From positions 59,743-123,742 of the forward strand of contig JAXGGA010002392.1 in assembly GCA_038373865.1 (NCBI GenBank): a stretch of 64,000 bases of DNA, in the 5' to 3' direction. Of this stretch, positions 10,849 to 21,780 are shown piece after piece. The position numbers and the translations under genes are program-made. This stretch comes from Uloborus plumipes. Its lineage: Eukaryota > Arthropoda > Arachnida > Araneae > Uloboridae. A model generated the notes under the pieces. The model was given only the letters and a program-made list of their open reading frames with translations, was not told where the DNA came from and did not search any database. Position 1 is the first letter of the stretch, and each line of letters begins with the position of its first letter.

Positions 10849-12512
10849 TTCACAAAGTTCAAACATCAATATTTGGAACATAAAGATCAAAAATTTAATT
10901 CTTTTTTTGCTAGTGTAGAAGTACTACCAACACAAAACTCAAAATAAAAGGAAGTGCTAATTCAACTGTAAATTAATTAGTTATGGCAAAAAAAGTGCTG
11001 TGTTGCGGACTCTACACACAAAAGTACAACAAAAAAATGATCAAGATTAAGTGCTAATCCCTCTGAATCTATTTATCCCATATTATCAATGCTGGTTTTT
11101 TTTAAACACTGACACACTATAGATGCTTGGAGTACAAAAATTTAATTTTTAAAATGAAAAATTAAAAAAATAGAGGAGAACAACTTCACATACACAGTAA
11201 AATGCCTTGCGTTGCGGACTCTACCAAATGTACCAATTGACTTTTGCCATAACACTTTTGTTTTAAATTGGTTTTACTAGGAAAAAATAATGAAAGATTT
11301 TTAGATTTATATTTGTTTTACAAGAAAAAACAAGTTATTAAAGATTTAGAAATAATTTTTTTACAAGAAAAAAAATTTAAGTCTTTCAATAAAGGAAGAA
11401 ATACTGTCTACTATTTCTTTACTGTAAGCAAAAAATCTACCAGAGTCAATGGGTGCAGGATCTCCTGGAAGTTTCATAAAGTATCCTGTGGCAGGAATTG
11501 TTTCCTTTTCTTGTTTTGTTAGAATTTGTTGCTACCTAGCGGCTGAAACACAAATTTAACTTCAATAGATTTCTTCAAATCTTAATTAGCTATTTCTCCT
11601 GCCGACCATTGGTCATTAAATAGGACAGCAATCCATTCACCTTTTTGAAGAGACTGCCTGTGGTGTGATAAAGTGATTTTATCTTGATTCAGCTCCTTAT
11701 TTAGTAACAACACATCAACTTGTTTCGAGTCAGCATATGCGGAGTTAACACTGCATATCACTTTTTGCACATGAATTCTAAAGTGGTACATTTTCCTAGT
11801 TTGCGGAATGCCCTCACATTAGTTATATCTCTGTTTGACATTCTGCCCCCCCCCCCCACAAAAAACTATAATGATAAATAAAAGCAAAAAGAAAGTGAAA
11901 ACACACAAACATTCACATAAATAAATTAGCTAAAGTTAAGTGTAGAGTCCAGCACATGTAGAGTCCAGCACGTTTTTGTAGAGTCCAGCACACTTTTTAA
12001 ACTGCCATTAATATGATTTTTTAAAGATTTATATGAAATTTTTTTGCATAATTATGTTGAATGGTGTATAAAATTAGAAAATAAAAATATTTATTGAGCT
12101 GTGTTTATTAAGAGCCACAAAAACAAAACTTTTTTATGTTTTTTTGTGCTGGACTCTACAGGTACATATTTCTGAATTCCAAACACAAACAAAAATTTAT
12201 ATTTGAAACTGAAAAAGTATGTAAGTAACTACATACTCTTTCTATTTTCTCATTTCAAGCAAAAAATTGCTTGTAAAATGATTCATTTGTCATATATGGA
12301 AGATTTTATGGAATTTTTAGCTGTAGAGTCCGCAACATGACTTTTACCAATTTTCAGATTAAATACTGAATATCTCTATAAATATCCAAACAAATTCAAA
12401 ACAATCAACATATTCTCATAATTTAAACATTTAACTTCAGATATTTATTGCAAAAAATTATACCCAATAAGTTTTGTTGCGGACACTTTTTGGACAAAAT
12501 ACTGTGAAATGG
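10849..12512. mobile_element. Decayed DNA transposon inserted in gypsy gag
   Basis: About 1.65 kb of non-gag sequence separates the start of gag (…LVNEIEG, ~12515) from its continuation (GAATYK, ~10836). It ends in a short inverted word CATTTCACA / TGTGAAATG near each border. It carries at least eight copies of the motif TGTAGAGTCC(G/A)(C/G)CA or its complement: 11001-11015, 11211-11225, 11941-11956, 11957-11972, 11977-11992, 12145-12160, 12322-12337 and 12475-12484 (shortened). No target duplication could be fixed, so borders are approximate. Subterminal repeats of this kind are usual in DNA transposons. The superfamily is not recognised. Confidence 0.6.
11582..11791 (-). pseudogene. Remnant of a transposon-encoded protein
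   Basis: An open stretch within the element inserted in gag reads, near its end, GEWIAVLFNDQWSAGEI. This looks like a small SH3/Tudor-like fold motif (a VAV.YD..WY.G.V pattern) found at the C termini of some animal transposon proteins. Only ~60 codons are left and the rest of the 1.65 kb insert has no matching frame. The function is inferred from pattern alone. Confidence 0.35.
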
Positions 12513-12608
12513 CCCTTCTATCTCATTCACTAAGAAGTAAGATTCAAGTCGTTCCACGTAACTTGGCCAATCTTCCATCAAAAGATTCAAAAACTTCTTG
12601 TCGTGCAT
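12510..12608 (-). pseudogene. Gypsy gag, N-terminal fragment
   Basis: On the minus strand, NLLMEDWPSYVERLESYFLV then NEIEG is a typical gypsy gag N terminus. The likely start is the Met at 12576-12578, only ~20 bases inside the LTR border (an earlier in-frame ATG lies in the LTR). Downstream of NEIEG the sequence leaves gag where the foreign element begins. The ~20-base leader is too short for a usual primer-binding site plus leader. Confidence 0.8.
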
Positions 12609-12794
12609 ATTAGTAATAAGTTATATCAGATTCTAACACGACAAATTTTTATTTTGCACAATTACATGAACGACATAACATTGCAATTCTTTTCTTTTAG
12701 AAGACAATTAAAACAACTGCAAAACGTAACCATGGCAACCGCGGAATTCACACAGCTTGGTAAAATAGCTCGTTGCCAGGTTCAAGACACAACA
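12599..12794 (-). repeat. 5' LTR of the gypsy element
   Basis: 196 bp, a near-identical partner of 6824-7019. It starts TGTTGTGTC on the minus strand and ends ACGACA; on that strand AATAAAA lies ~50 bases before the end. GTAACCATGGCAAC is at 12726-12739. The target duplication CATAG follows at 12795-12799. The few differences between the LTRs point to a fairly recent insertion that then took frame damage. Confidence 0.93.
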
Positions 12795-13134
12795 CATAGA
12801 TAGGCTTTTATTAAGTTTTTCCCTAAATCAAGTGTTATACCAGCCCTTACTAGAGCCATTATAATCATTTCTTGTCCCAAAACTGTTGCCAGTTTCTCCT
12901 ACCATCTATTTTAGTCATTTCAAAAATGTTCACTTTGGCACTTACACCCCTTTACTTTTCTAGGTGCTTCAGTTTTACTCACAAAAATACACTGTTCAAG
13001 AAAAACTTTTTGTTGCAGTTTTATAAATCCTAATTATATAAAAGAATAAAGTTCCAGTCTCTTTCTGGCGAGCATTAATTTGACATAATTGTATCAACTA
13101 TTTTTGTTTTAGTAAATATGATTTTTTTTCCCAG

Positions 13135-13347
13135 TGTCGCCTGCGGTTTTCGTCTTGTGCGCTTCAGCGCTGGTATGCCAGTTTAACATCTCTGGTGCTC
13201 TTACGCTGTGCCACTTACCTGGTACGCTGGCTGACCCACCCTGCTTTATTGTCAGACATATTGCAGTTTGCTGCACCCCTTGCCCTTCTGGTAGTTCTTT
13301 CAACAGCTATTGCAGAAGTCAACTTTGAGGGTCAGCGTCTTCCAAGG
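13135..13347 (+). CDS. Host gene exon C: membrane-spanning segment of unidentified protein
   Basis: A 213-bp exon of 71 complete codons between TTTCCCAG and GTGAGT (13348). It reads CRLRFSSCALQRWYASLTSL, then VLLRCATYLVRWLTHP, then the strong hydrophobic helix LQFAAPLALLVVLSTAIAEV, and ends VNFEGQRLPR. One clear membrane helix is present, and a second, weaker one around SLTSLVLLRCATYLV. Of the three frames only this one links in phase with exons B and D. GC content is clearly higher than in the introns, which supports real coding. The protein family is not identified. Confidence 0.8.
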
Positions 13348-14559
13348 GTGAGTCTCCCCATGGATTAAGATTTCCTAAGTTGAGTTGTGCAAGTGGTGTT
13401 ACTGTTTTCTAAAGATTCCGTTAATTTTTACTCTACTCTTATCCGGATAAATAATTTTTTTGATTACTTTTTAATCAAATTTTAGAAGCATTTTTTATTT
13501 TTCATCTTAAATATTTTAACTACTAAGTTCTTCTAAGTTGTAAAATACTTAAAAAGTCTTACAAATTCGAAGATTTTGTCTATTTATTTCTTTATTAAAG
13601 ATTGTATGTGTCAGTGAAAAGGAGACCTTATTAATACATGTATTAAAAGTTATAAAATGCAGATAAAAAGGGTAAAAAATTTAAACAAGCTATAAGTTTG
13701 TATGCATATGTGTGAATAACTTTTTAAAGCAATGAATTTCTGATGTAGAATAAACCCTCATTAATCCAAAACCTATTAAACTGGACTTCACTTAATCCAA
13801 ACGTGCATATTTTTGTAGACCGCACTTTTCACATAAGTTAATAATTAACTGTATTATGACTAATTAATCACTTATTTACGAAAGGTCTTTTCTCTTTGCA
13901 CACTTTTTTTTAGTGGCAATATTGTTTCCAAGTTCACTTTTTAAAATTATTTATATGTTTTTTTTCTGCAAAAATTTTGAATTTGTTTCAAATTGCATAG
14001 TTTTTTTATACAAAAGTTAAAAATTATCTTACAAAACTGAGTTCACCTGATAAAAAGCAGGTCATTTTGACACAAAATTGACTATTTTACTAATACAAAA
14101 TTGGCAATTTTACTGATACAAAAATTAATGATTCTTTTTCCACCCCTACCACTATTAAAGATTGATTTTGAAGGTTTTATGAAGGAACCCCCTCCTTCAA
14201 TGATGAGAAAAGTTTATCTGATGCAGAAACTTTTGGAAGCAAATCAGGACTTACTATTTTAGAATTTCAAAAAGATTTACATTTTCTAATAATTCTAACT
14301 AATCTTTAAATAGCTCATTTTATCCTTAAAGAATCGTTGAATATTCCTTGAAAAAAAATTTTGAAAGCTGTATATGAAACATGCAATCAACAAGATAACC
14401 CAAAACTGCCGTGCCTAATAACCTCTGTTTTACATATTAACTCCCATTAGGGTAGCATTTTCTTCTCTTTTGTTGGGATGATAACTCGCTTTACATTCTG
14501 TTGAAGTGAAAGACATTTCATACGAGTATTTCAATTATATTCCTTTTTTTCTTTTGCAG
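13348..14559 (+). other. Intron C-D
   Basis: Donor GTGAGT at 13348, acceptor CTTTTGCAG ending 14559. AT-rich, with no gene or clear element recognised inside. Confidence 0.6.
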
Positions 14560-14628
14560 TACATTTATCCCACTGAGGAGCGCTTGAGGACATTGCAGTA
14601 TATGTCACAGAATGTCCTGGCGATGTCG
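14560..14628 (+). CDS. Host gene exon D: unidentified membrane protein
   Basis: A 69-bp exon, 23 codons, phase 0 on both sides, between TTTTGCAG and GTGAGT (14629). It encodes YIYPTEERLRTLQYM then SQNVLAMS, a charged, helical-looking loop between the hydrophobic segments of exons C and E. Short, but both splice sites are strong and the frame fits. Confidence 0.78.
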
Positions 14629-16016
14629 GTGAGTTACATTTTATGTAGCATAATTACAGCAGGATGTTTTCACGCTCATGTATAATTCAAGATGCATTTC
14701 AAATGTGTCAAAAATTGTATTTATAAACTGAAGCATTGTCTGTGTTTTAACGAACCTAAAAAGATACTTATTAATTGCACAGGAGGGTAAGATGATTTTA
14801 AAAGAAAACTTATACTTTAAAAATAGCTTTAAATTTTGTTTTATTTACGTCAACTTAATTTATGTGATTCCAGGATTAAAGGGCTTACTGTGAATAGCCT
14901 TGAACAAAGAAGAGTCACAGGAGACATAATTCAGTTGTTTGAACTTATCAAAATAAATGATGTTAATGGGTTAAATTTTTATATGGAAAGCAGAACCATG
15001 GGTCATTGTTTTAAGCTATTCAAATCTCATGCTAACTTGAAGATTAGGAAAAATTACTACATTAGCAAGATTGTGGGCACCTGGAATGACTTACCGGTTA
15101 AGGCTACAATGAGTAAGGGAGTATATAGCTTTAAGAGGGTCCATTGATCTTCATTGGGGGCTATAAATTGACTAGAACCAGCCTAGCTGGGCCAAGTGCC
15201 TGCTGCTGGTTTTCACATTTGTATTTGTGTATATTCATTTAATTAAAAATGGTACTTGTATAAATTTTTATGTTTAATTGTCAGTATGCGTGTGTGTAAG
15301 TATAGAATAATGAGGTTTAAAGTGAACCAAGTTACCAATACTAATCATGTTTTTCATTATTTATTTCAAATTGTATATCAGTAAAAAGTGCAAATGAATT
15401 AATAAAAAACCCAAGGTAGAAAATTAATAGAGAGAAAAAAATTGAATATTGTCATTTTTCTACAATGTAATTCTATCATGAGTTGAGCTCTTGTTACTTT
15501 TAGATTTTAGCTAAAATATACATTAAAGTTACGTATATTTCATCAAAATGTTTGTTTATTTTTGTCTGCACTTTCCCAAATCATTGATGGTTCTCTGATC
15601 TGAATCCATGACAGTCTGATTTCAACCACAAAGAAATAGTTTTCAGTTGAACAATGGCTGACCACTGTTAAACATATGCCATTTTGTATTATTCAAATTT
15701 TTATTTTTTATTATTGATTTATTACTTATTTATTTTGCATTTACATTTATGTACTCTTTTCTTAAATGAAATGTTAATTGTATTTTTAATATGAAAGTAA
15801 AGCTATTCAACTACATTATATGAAATTCTAAAAATTCAATAGCTGAAGCAAGGTTGACATAAAATTATGCTAAACTATAAGCGGGCAAATCAGACTGCTC
15901 GCCAAACAGTGTACTTTTATATTTACTTTCCAAATGTCCAGAAATGTATTTCTATAAACTAAATAGTTCATTGGAGCAAAATTTATGAGTAAATGCTCAT
16001 TACTATTATTTTTCAG
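14629..16016 (+). other. Intron D-E
   Basis: Donor GTGAGT at 14629, acceptor TTTTTCAG ending 16016. It contains the LINE relic at 14830-15235; the rest is AT-rich and featureless. Confidence 0.6.
14830..15235 (+). pseudogene. LINE ORF2 C-terminal relic, copy 2
   Basis: An open stretch reading LCDSRIKGLTVNSLEQRRV, then GDIIQLFELIK, then MGHCFKLFK, RKNYYISKIVGTWNDLP and YSFKRVH. This is the conserved tail of non-LTR retrotransposon reverse transcriptase proteins. DNA homology with 6000-6340 continues past the stop into the 3' UTR (TTGACTAGAACCAGCCTAGC around 15168). It is 5' truncated and lies in intron D-E, sense to the gene. Confidence 0.8.
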
Positions 16017-16121
16017 ATCTATGGATTTGGAATGACTCATGGCACCATCGTGACAGTGGTATTTGCCATGCTGGTTGGATTCGTGTCAAAAATTGTCATC
16101 ACAGAAATGACCAAGTCATGA
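16017..16121 (+). CDS. Host gene last exon E: C-terminal membrane helix
   Basis: 105 bp from the acceptor TTTTTCAG to the stop TGA at 16119-16121. It reads IYGFGMTHG, then the hydrophobic helix TIVTVVFAMLVGFVSKIVI, then TEMTKS and stop. This is a C-terminal membrane span with a six-residue hydrophilic tail. With exons A-D it gives ~225 residues: a polar N-terminal half followed by two or three membrane helices. I do not recognise the family. A multi-pass organelle or plasma membrane protein is all that can be said. Confidence 0.8.
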   Translation: MYGFGMTHGTIVTVVFAMLVGFVSKIVITEMTKS

Positions 16122-16425
16122 ACATTGTAGGAATTTGTTTTACTTTGTTGGCCCACGTTCACCGTTCCACCGATTGACAGTATAAATATAATCTAGCCTG
16201 CTGCCAAGAAAACTAAAAACATTTTTAAAAAATATTAGATTGGCTAGTGATTCTTGTCAATCGAGGTTTAAGTGCCTTTCCATGACATTCCAAAGATATA
16301 CATCTATGTTGGAGATATATTTTAATAAGAGTGATATTGTTTGTCTTTGAAAAGTATTACTTGAATATGTTTTTAAATTATAAGAATGTTTTAAATAAAT
16401 ATTTATTAGTAAGAATTTTGTGTCT
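16122..16425 (+). promoter_or_regulatory. 3' UTR and poly(A) signal of the host gene
   Basis: About 280 bases after the stop there is AATAAA at 16394-16399, followed by a GT/T-rich stretch (TTTTGTGTCTTTTTT) ~20 bases on. This is the standard layout for cleavage and polyadenylation, so the transcript probably ends near 16415. Confidence 0.65.
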
Positions 16426-16429
16426 TTTT

Positions 16430-17774
16430 TAAATCTGCCTAAGTTCTGATTATGAAACTTCTTGAAGGAACATTTTTTTTTAATTAGGAACAGAAAAATT
16501 TAATCTTTATTTATTATATTTTTTTATCTTTGTAATTCATGAATTTGCTTATGACAAAATGAAGATTTTGCAATAAAGGTGGTAGTCAGATTTCAAAGCA
16601 AAACATCACTAATGATTTGTAACGCTTTTAGAATTTTAGGATATGTATATATGAAGCAATTAAAAAAATCAATCATGAATCCTGTAAGAAATGTGTACAA
16701 TGGTTTAAAAAATGATCATTTTTTAAAAATAAGCTATAAAGGGATATTATATCAGGGGTGCTCAAAGGAAAAGGTAGCAAAGGTCGCTACATTTTAACCA
16801 TTAACAATTTGCCATGCCGCTCTGGGAAAATGCAGCAAGAGATCCAGGGATGCGACTGGAGTATCCAGTAAGGATTGGAGCATACACAGAAGGAGAGATT
16901 AAAAGCTGTTACAATGAATGACGTCCAGTTTAAACGGTAATGCATGTAAGGACAGGATGGCCTCCAGACTGCAAAATTTGAAAATACAGGAGCAGAGATG
17001 CATTATTCAATTTCTGACTGCAGAAGTTGTCAGCCAGGTGAATTAACAAAACTTAGTATTTTCGTCATAATACGTTGAAAAATGGTCTGGTTTAGAAAAG
17101 ACGGAGAAAAATACCATTTGGAGTCCATGGGAAAACAATAGCAAACAAATCAGCTATCCTTGATTGATCCATATGCCATCCCATCAGAGCAGCAGCGAGA
17201 TGTTTTACTGTTATTAATGGGCTTAGATATCTTACATTTACTTTGATGTGACACTAGAAGCTTTTAAATCTTAGTGATTTGTAAAGAGCATAGTTAGTGG
17301 AATGCACAACAATTCAAAAATAAATTGTACAATTCAATGTATAGCATGCTCTTAGCAAAGATATACATTTTGATTGCAAGATGTAGCAATTTTGGGCTAC
17401 ATCAATCAAACTGTGTCAAACTTTGATGCAATCAAACTTCGTGTTATTTTAAAGATTTCTTTTCATCTATAAATTCTAGATCGGAAAAAACTCAGAATGG
17501 ACTCGGTTTTTTCTCTTTTTTTTAAGAAAGAATGTAAGCAAAAATTAGGAAAAAAAAAGTGAATCATCCTATGTTTTCAACTGTGTTCTTTCAAAAAAAA
17601 AAAGAAGCTTAGAAAATGAGAAACAATCCAATTGCGAAGAAGTCGCAGAGAATACGGTGGGCCAGGCTTCCTATCCTCGTCATGTGAATTACGATTTTTT
17701 ACTAGAAGAGGGAATATTGAGGCAATACTTCGGGCTATCAGTTTAATTTTTTACTGAGGCAGGGATGAAATACA
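16430..17774. other. Non-coding stretch downstream of the host gene
   Basis: No gene is seen. CAGGGGTGCTCAAA around 16753 looks like one end of a hAT element, but no partner end was found. Confidence 0.4.
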
Positions 17775-17782
17775 TCTCATTA

Positions 17783-18031
17783 CCAGGGCAGATCCAGAAT
17801 GTTTTCAAAGGATGGGCGATTGATCTTTGTTACATTTTATGCATACTGGTACTAGTTTAAAAATATTGATCATAAAAGTTTCGAACTTTAATTCTAAAAT
17901 ACTTCCCCTAATTTAATTAAAACTCCCATAAAATTGCATTTTTAGAACTTCAATGTCGAAAAATTACCGGTGAAAAGTTCCCCAAGGGAGGGGTGATCGC
18001 CGCCATCTCCCCTCTCTTGTATCCGCCCTTG
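17783..18031. mobile_element. hAT-type MITE, copy 1
   Basis: A 249-bp element flanked by the 8-bp duplication TCTCATTA (17775-17782 and 18032-18039). The ends are CCAGGGCAGATCCAG and, inverted, CAAGGGCGGATACAAG. The inner end is similar to the better element at 35416-35704 (GGGAGGGGTGATCGCC type). No coding capacity. The 8-bp duplication and the C(A)RGGGC/GTGGCGGAT ends fit the hAT superfamily. Confidence 0.8.
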
Positions 18032-18039
18032 TCTCATTA

Positions 18040-18835
18040 GAACACGATTGTACAGTGTTATGGGTCACAAGAATTTCTTTCCCTGAACTCAGAGAGAGTT
18101 CATCTGGAGCCCATCAGGAACCCCTCGACACTCATTCAAGGCCATTCTTGTCCTCTTATGCCAGTAGGGGTAGCGCTTTATACCAATTTCAATAATTAAA
18201 AATACCACTCATCATAGAAATATTACTTGCATGTTTATGAATTTGGAAAAGGATTTTTGATTGCTTCTTCCAATCTGTAATCTGTTTACTCAAAAACCTA
18301 TACTGTTTGTAAAAATTTAAGTACATTTCTTTCACCCTTTATTTGTAGAAAAGAAATGAGTTCTGAAGAGTCTCAAAAGGAGAGAAAAAAAAAAAGAAAA
18401 AAAACACCTGGGGCTCTACGCCTGATTCAAATACTTTCCCGAGAACAAGAGATTTTCAATTTTTCCCTCTTCATTCTTCTTTTGCTATTAATTAATGTGT
18501 TTTTTTTTATTTTTTCTTTGGAAAATAAGCAGTCGATAAAGTCACTATTTATTTTGATTTTAATGAAGGATTTTAATGTTATGCTGGAGCTAATAGGGAT
18601 TTATTATATGAATCAGAATTTTCGCGATGACAGTAAAGGCATTACTTTCTAAAGGCAAAAGCCTCCGAACTGAAATTATTGCAACAACCTGACTTTCACT
18701 GATTTCAAACACGCTGTCACTCGTCACCATCGAAACTTAGCATCACTCGGCAACATTCAAAGTTTTTTTTTTCTTTTTTTTTTGGGGGGGGGGGGGGTGA
18801 CAGGAAATATTTCATGGAAAATGCAAAGTTTGAGT
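18040..18835. other. Non-coding stretch with low-complexity tracts
   Basis: It holds A-rich runs (18380-18402) and a T run followed by a G run at 18761-18797. I find no gene or element ends. Confidence 0.4.
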
Positions 18836-18843
18836 CACAATGG

Positions 18844-19011
18844 CAGGCCCGTCATTTAGGGGGCAGGGGGGTCAATTGCCCCCCCCTGTCTTTGGGAAAT
18901 CAATGTATTGCCATATAAGTGGGTGTGGTTTTTACACTTTTTGGTAAATTTTACATTGTGTATGCACCCTTTGCCCCCCCCCCCCTGGAAAAATTCGAAA
19001 TGACGTCCCTG
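18844..19011. mobile_element. Short hAT-like MITE
   Basis: 168 bp with ends CAGGCCCGTCATTT and, inverted, CAGGGACGTCATTT, flanked by a near-perfect 8-bp duplication (CACAATGG at 18836-18843, CACAATAG at 19012-19019). G and C runs lie just inside both ends. Non-coding. Confidence 0.72.
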
Positions 19012-19056
19012 CACAATAGACCTTATCCTGCTGGTATTTTGGTTCAGGATTCAGTG

Positions 19057-19256
19057 CTATACTTCGCAGCAGTTTAACTTGGCAGTGACGTCACTACGGG
19101 CGGAGCCAACAGCGTGACGTTAGCCTATGAAAAACGAGCTAGATAAAACGTCGCAGCCTACTTGGCGAATTAGAGGAGACCGCTGACTGCTTGTGAGCTC
19201 TTATTGGCTCCGCTCGTAGTGACGTCACTGCCAAGTTAAACTGCTGCGAAGTATAG
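19057..19256. mobile_element. Palindromic MITE, family P, copy 1
   Basis: About 200 bp with inverted arms of over 50 bp: CTATACTTCGCAGCAGTTTA at the left and its complement at the right, continuing through TTGGCAGTGACGTCACTACG and its complement. TA dinucleotides lie at both outer ends. The core (AAAAACGAGCTAGATAAAAC …) recurs at 49240-49380 and 50880-51047, so this is a dispersed family. It can fold into one long hairpin. Confidence 0.85.
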
Positions 19257-19259
19257 TTA

Positions 19260-20420
19260 GAGCTAAAGAAGCTCGTTTTATTTCATAATCTCTGGACTTT
19301 ACATTCATGATGAACATGTATACTGCCGTGTTAAGCACGAAAGTTGTGTCTGCACTTTTTAACAAAATTGAGCTTTCGACATCAGGTGGCTCTTTGTGAC
19401 GTATTTTACCAAAATACAATAGTATGTTGTCATTTGAGAACGGGAAAAATATTTCAAAAAATTCTGAAAAAGTATTATTTGAATCATATACATAGTGACG
19501 CAAAACTTTAAAGAGTAATATTTCAGTTTGAGCTGGACTGCTGATACCACTTTTGAGCTTAGCACAGCAGCATAGGGCTTATACAGAGTAACGATTGAGT
19601 GAAAAATGTGAAGAAAGGTGATAAAGAGAGATTGAGGATTCATCTGTTTTCTAATGAGGATCGAAATGGCCCTAAGTCTGGAAAATAAGAGAAAGAAGAA
19701 AGCATTTCGTACCAAATGAATCGTTCATCATTCCTTTACAACAGCGTTTCCAAACTTATGGAATGCGTGCAAAAGTTTCTAGTTGGTGGTGCGTGAAAAA
19801 TAATTGCACATAAAAATACGTGGTGGACATAAAAATAAGTATAATATTATAGAAACATTTTTTCCTATAATTCATAAAAATTACTTCAATTAATTCCGTC
19901 ATATAGCAGAGATAATTAATATATACATTCGAGGATAGAAAGTCCGACAGTCGAAAATTGTTTTTATGCTGCAGTTTTGAATTTCGCCGTTTGTAATCAG
20001 TAAATTTTGAAAAATAATGCTCTTTGAAACAAGAACTACGATCTCTGGATTTCTTTAATTACATTTTTTGATTCTCATAAGAAAATAAATTAATTGGCTT
20101 AGTTTTATGTTTTTATTTAAAATCATTTATCAGAAAACGAAATAGGACAAAATTGTAGATAAAGATGAAACTTTGAAGAAATATACACACACGGTGCCTG
20201 TTACAAAAAGTTTACATTGAGAGCGGCATTATGTTTAAGCATGCTTTAATATGAAATTTGTATCTTTGATGTGTATAGAAGTGAACCCACACAATAACAA
20301 ATTTATCCAAATGCACAATTGGTACAATTTAGCATAATGTTCAACAAAAAGTGTTACGTGAGCCAGAAAAAAGTTCGGAAACGCTGCTGTACAGCATTTC
20401 AAGTAAAAATTTTTTACAAA
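19260..20420. other. Non-coding stretch
   Basis: AT-rich. No exon, gene or element ends were recognised; short open frames here lack splice context and family resemblance. Confidence 0.4.
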
Positions 20421-20619
20421 ACCGCTTTTTAGCCTACTTTCCCGTTAAAAATAAAAGAAAGACGAAAAAAGTATTAAAAGTAGCTTAATGCATCTAAAAA
20501 ATATCGCCAAGTCTAAAAAATATCGCCAAATCCAAAAAATATCGCCAAGTTAAAAAAATAAAAAGATAAAATGAATATCGAAAAATTAAAAATTTGAAAG
20601 TAGGGTATTGAGATGGGGA

Positions 20620-20657
20620 ATTTGTGTGTCGGTCTGTCGGTCTGTCTGTCTGTCCCC
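20620..20657. repeat. Tetranucleotide microsatellite in Helentron-like copy A
   Basis: GTGTCGGTCTGTCGGTCTGTC-type repeats followed by a C run. In copy B the same position carries GACAGACAGACC…GACCG at 33278-33310 and again at 34207-34240. Confidence 0.8.
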
Positions 20658-21419
20658 CCCTAATAACTTTTGAATGAACATTCCGATTTGGACAAACTTT
20701 TTTTTGTTGGAAAGATCTCGGCGAGTACAGCTCATTCCCATATTTGATTTTTCGATTTGAACAATTTTTGGTTCAACTTTGAGCCGTTCAAACAACCGGT
20801 CCCGCGATACTCACTTTTTACTGAACAGTCCGATTTGAACAAACTTTTTTGTGTTGGAAAGAACTTTTCAAGGATACTTCATTCCCGTATTTACATTTCC
20901 GATTTGAACAATTTTTTGTTCAACATTGAACCGCTCAAGCAAGCTGTCGCCCCTAATAACTTTTGAGTGAACAATCCGATTTAAATAAACTTTTTCTTTG
21001 TTCGAAGGATCTCAGCAAGGACACTTCATTACCGTATTTAAATTTTCAATTTGAACATTTTTTTCGTTCAACATTGAACCGTTCAAGCAACCTTTCCCCA
21101 CCTAATAACTTTTGAGTGAACCGTCCGAATGGAATAAACTTTTTTTTGTTTGAAAGATCTCGGAGAGGCTTTCCCATACATTCCCATATTTCGCTTTTTG
21201 ATTTAAACCATTTTTCGTTCAATATTAAACCGTTCAGAAAAAAAAATAACATTAGCGTCTACGGGGAATTTAAGTTGAATGTTGATCCTGAACTTAAAGT
21301 CGGATTTCCTTCAAACTAACTTTGTAAGAAAATGGTTATGATAAATAATGTTTGTTAAGTACTTTTCTGAGTAATCTTCTGTGAGGACTCTGATTCCGAC
21401 TCCGACTCCGCGAACATGG

Positions 21420-21730
21420 CGGAAATGCAGGCTCAGAAAAAAATGACTGAACGTGCAGACGATTTTTTGTTTATTTATTCATTTGTTTTATTTTATTTAT
21501 TATTATTATTATTTTTATTTTTTTGCAGACGATTTTTTTGTAACAAAAATTTTTCTTTCACAGGAACATTATATTCTTTATTTATATTTAACAACTGGCA
21601 ACGGATTAAAAGTGAAATACGAGACATTTTATTAACGGACGAGGTTTTTTTTTTTCTTTTTTGTTCTTTCTTTGATAAAATGTGCTTTGATGCTCTTTGT
21701 ACTTTCATTTATTTATTTATTTATTTTATT

Positions 21731-21762
<32 letters not shown>

Positions 21763-21780
21763 TTTTTGAAAACGATGGAA
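21420..21780. repeat. T/A-rich low-complexity block
   Basis: Long TTTATTTATTTATT and TTTATTATTATT runs inside Helentron-like copy A. The open frames here are products of low complexity. Confidence 0.8.

Larger units (their letters stand above)
6824..12794 (-). mobile_element. Ty3/gypsy LTR retrotransposon, full length but defective
   Basis: Two 196-bp LTRs (6824-7019 and 12599-12794) with TG..CA ends enclose gag and pol on the minus strand. The 5-bp target duplication CATAG is present on both sides (6819-6823 and 12795-12799), so the borders are exact. Order on the minus strand: LTR, start of gag, a ~1.65 kb foreign insertion, rest of gag, zinc knuckles, protease, reverse transcriptase, RNase H, integrase, LTR. 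Gag has a stop, the protein-coding part has at least three frameshifts and gag is split, so the copy cannot move by itself. It lies in a host intron, antisense to the gene. Confidence 0.93.
5308..13134 (+). other. Intron B-C, enlarged by retroelements
   Basis: Donor GTAAGT at 5308, acceptor TTTCCCAG ending 13134. Of its 7.8 kb, 5.97 kb is one antisense Ty3/gypsy insertion (6824-12794) and ~340 bp is a LINE relic (6000-6340). Without the gypsy element the intron would be about 1.9 kb. The stretches 5308-5600, 6341-6818 and 12800-13134 show nothing recognisable. Confidence 0.65.

Noticed and set aside
13134..13328. Alternative 64-codon frame (MSPAVFVLCASAL…) over exon C
   Set aside because: Out of phase with exons B and D. 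The frame giving the hydrophobic helix and VNFEGQRLPR joins both neighbours.
21416..21769. 117-codon frame rich in F, L, I, Y
   Set aside because: Translation of TTTATTTATT low-complexity sequence within the Helentron-like element.
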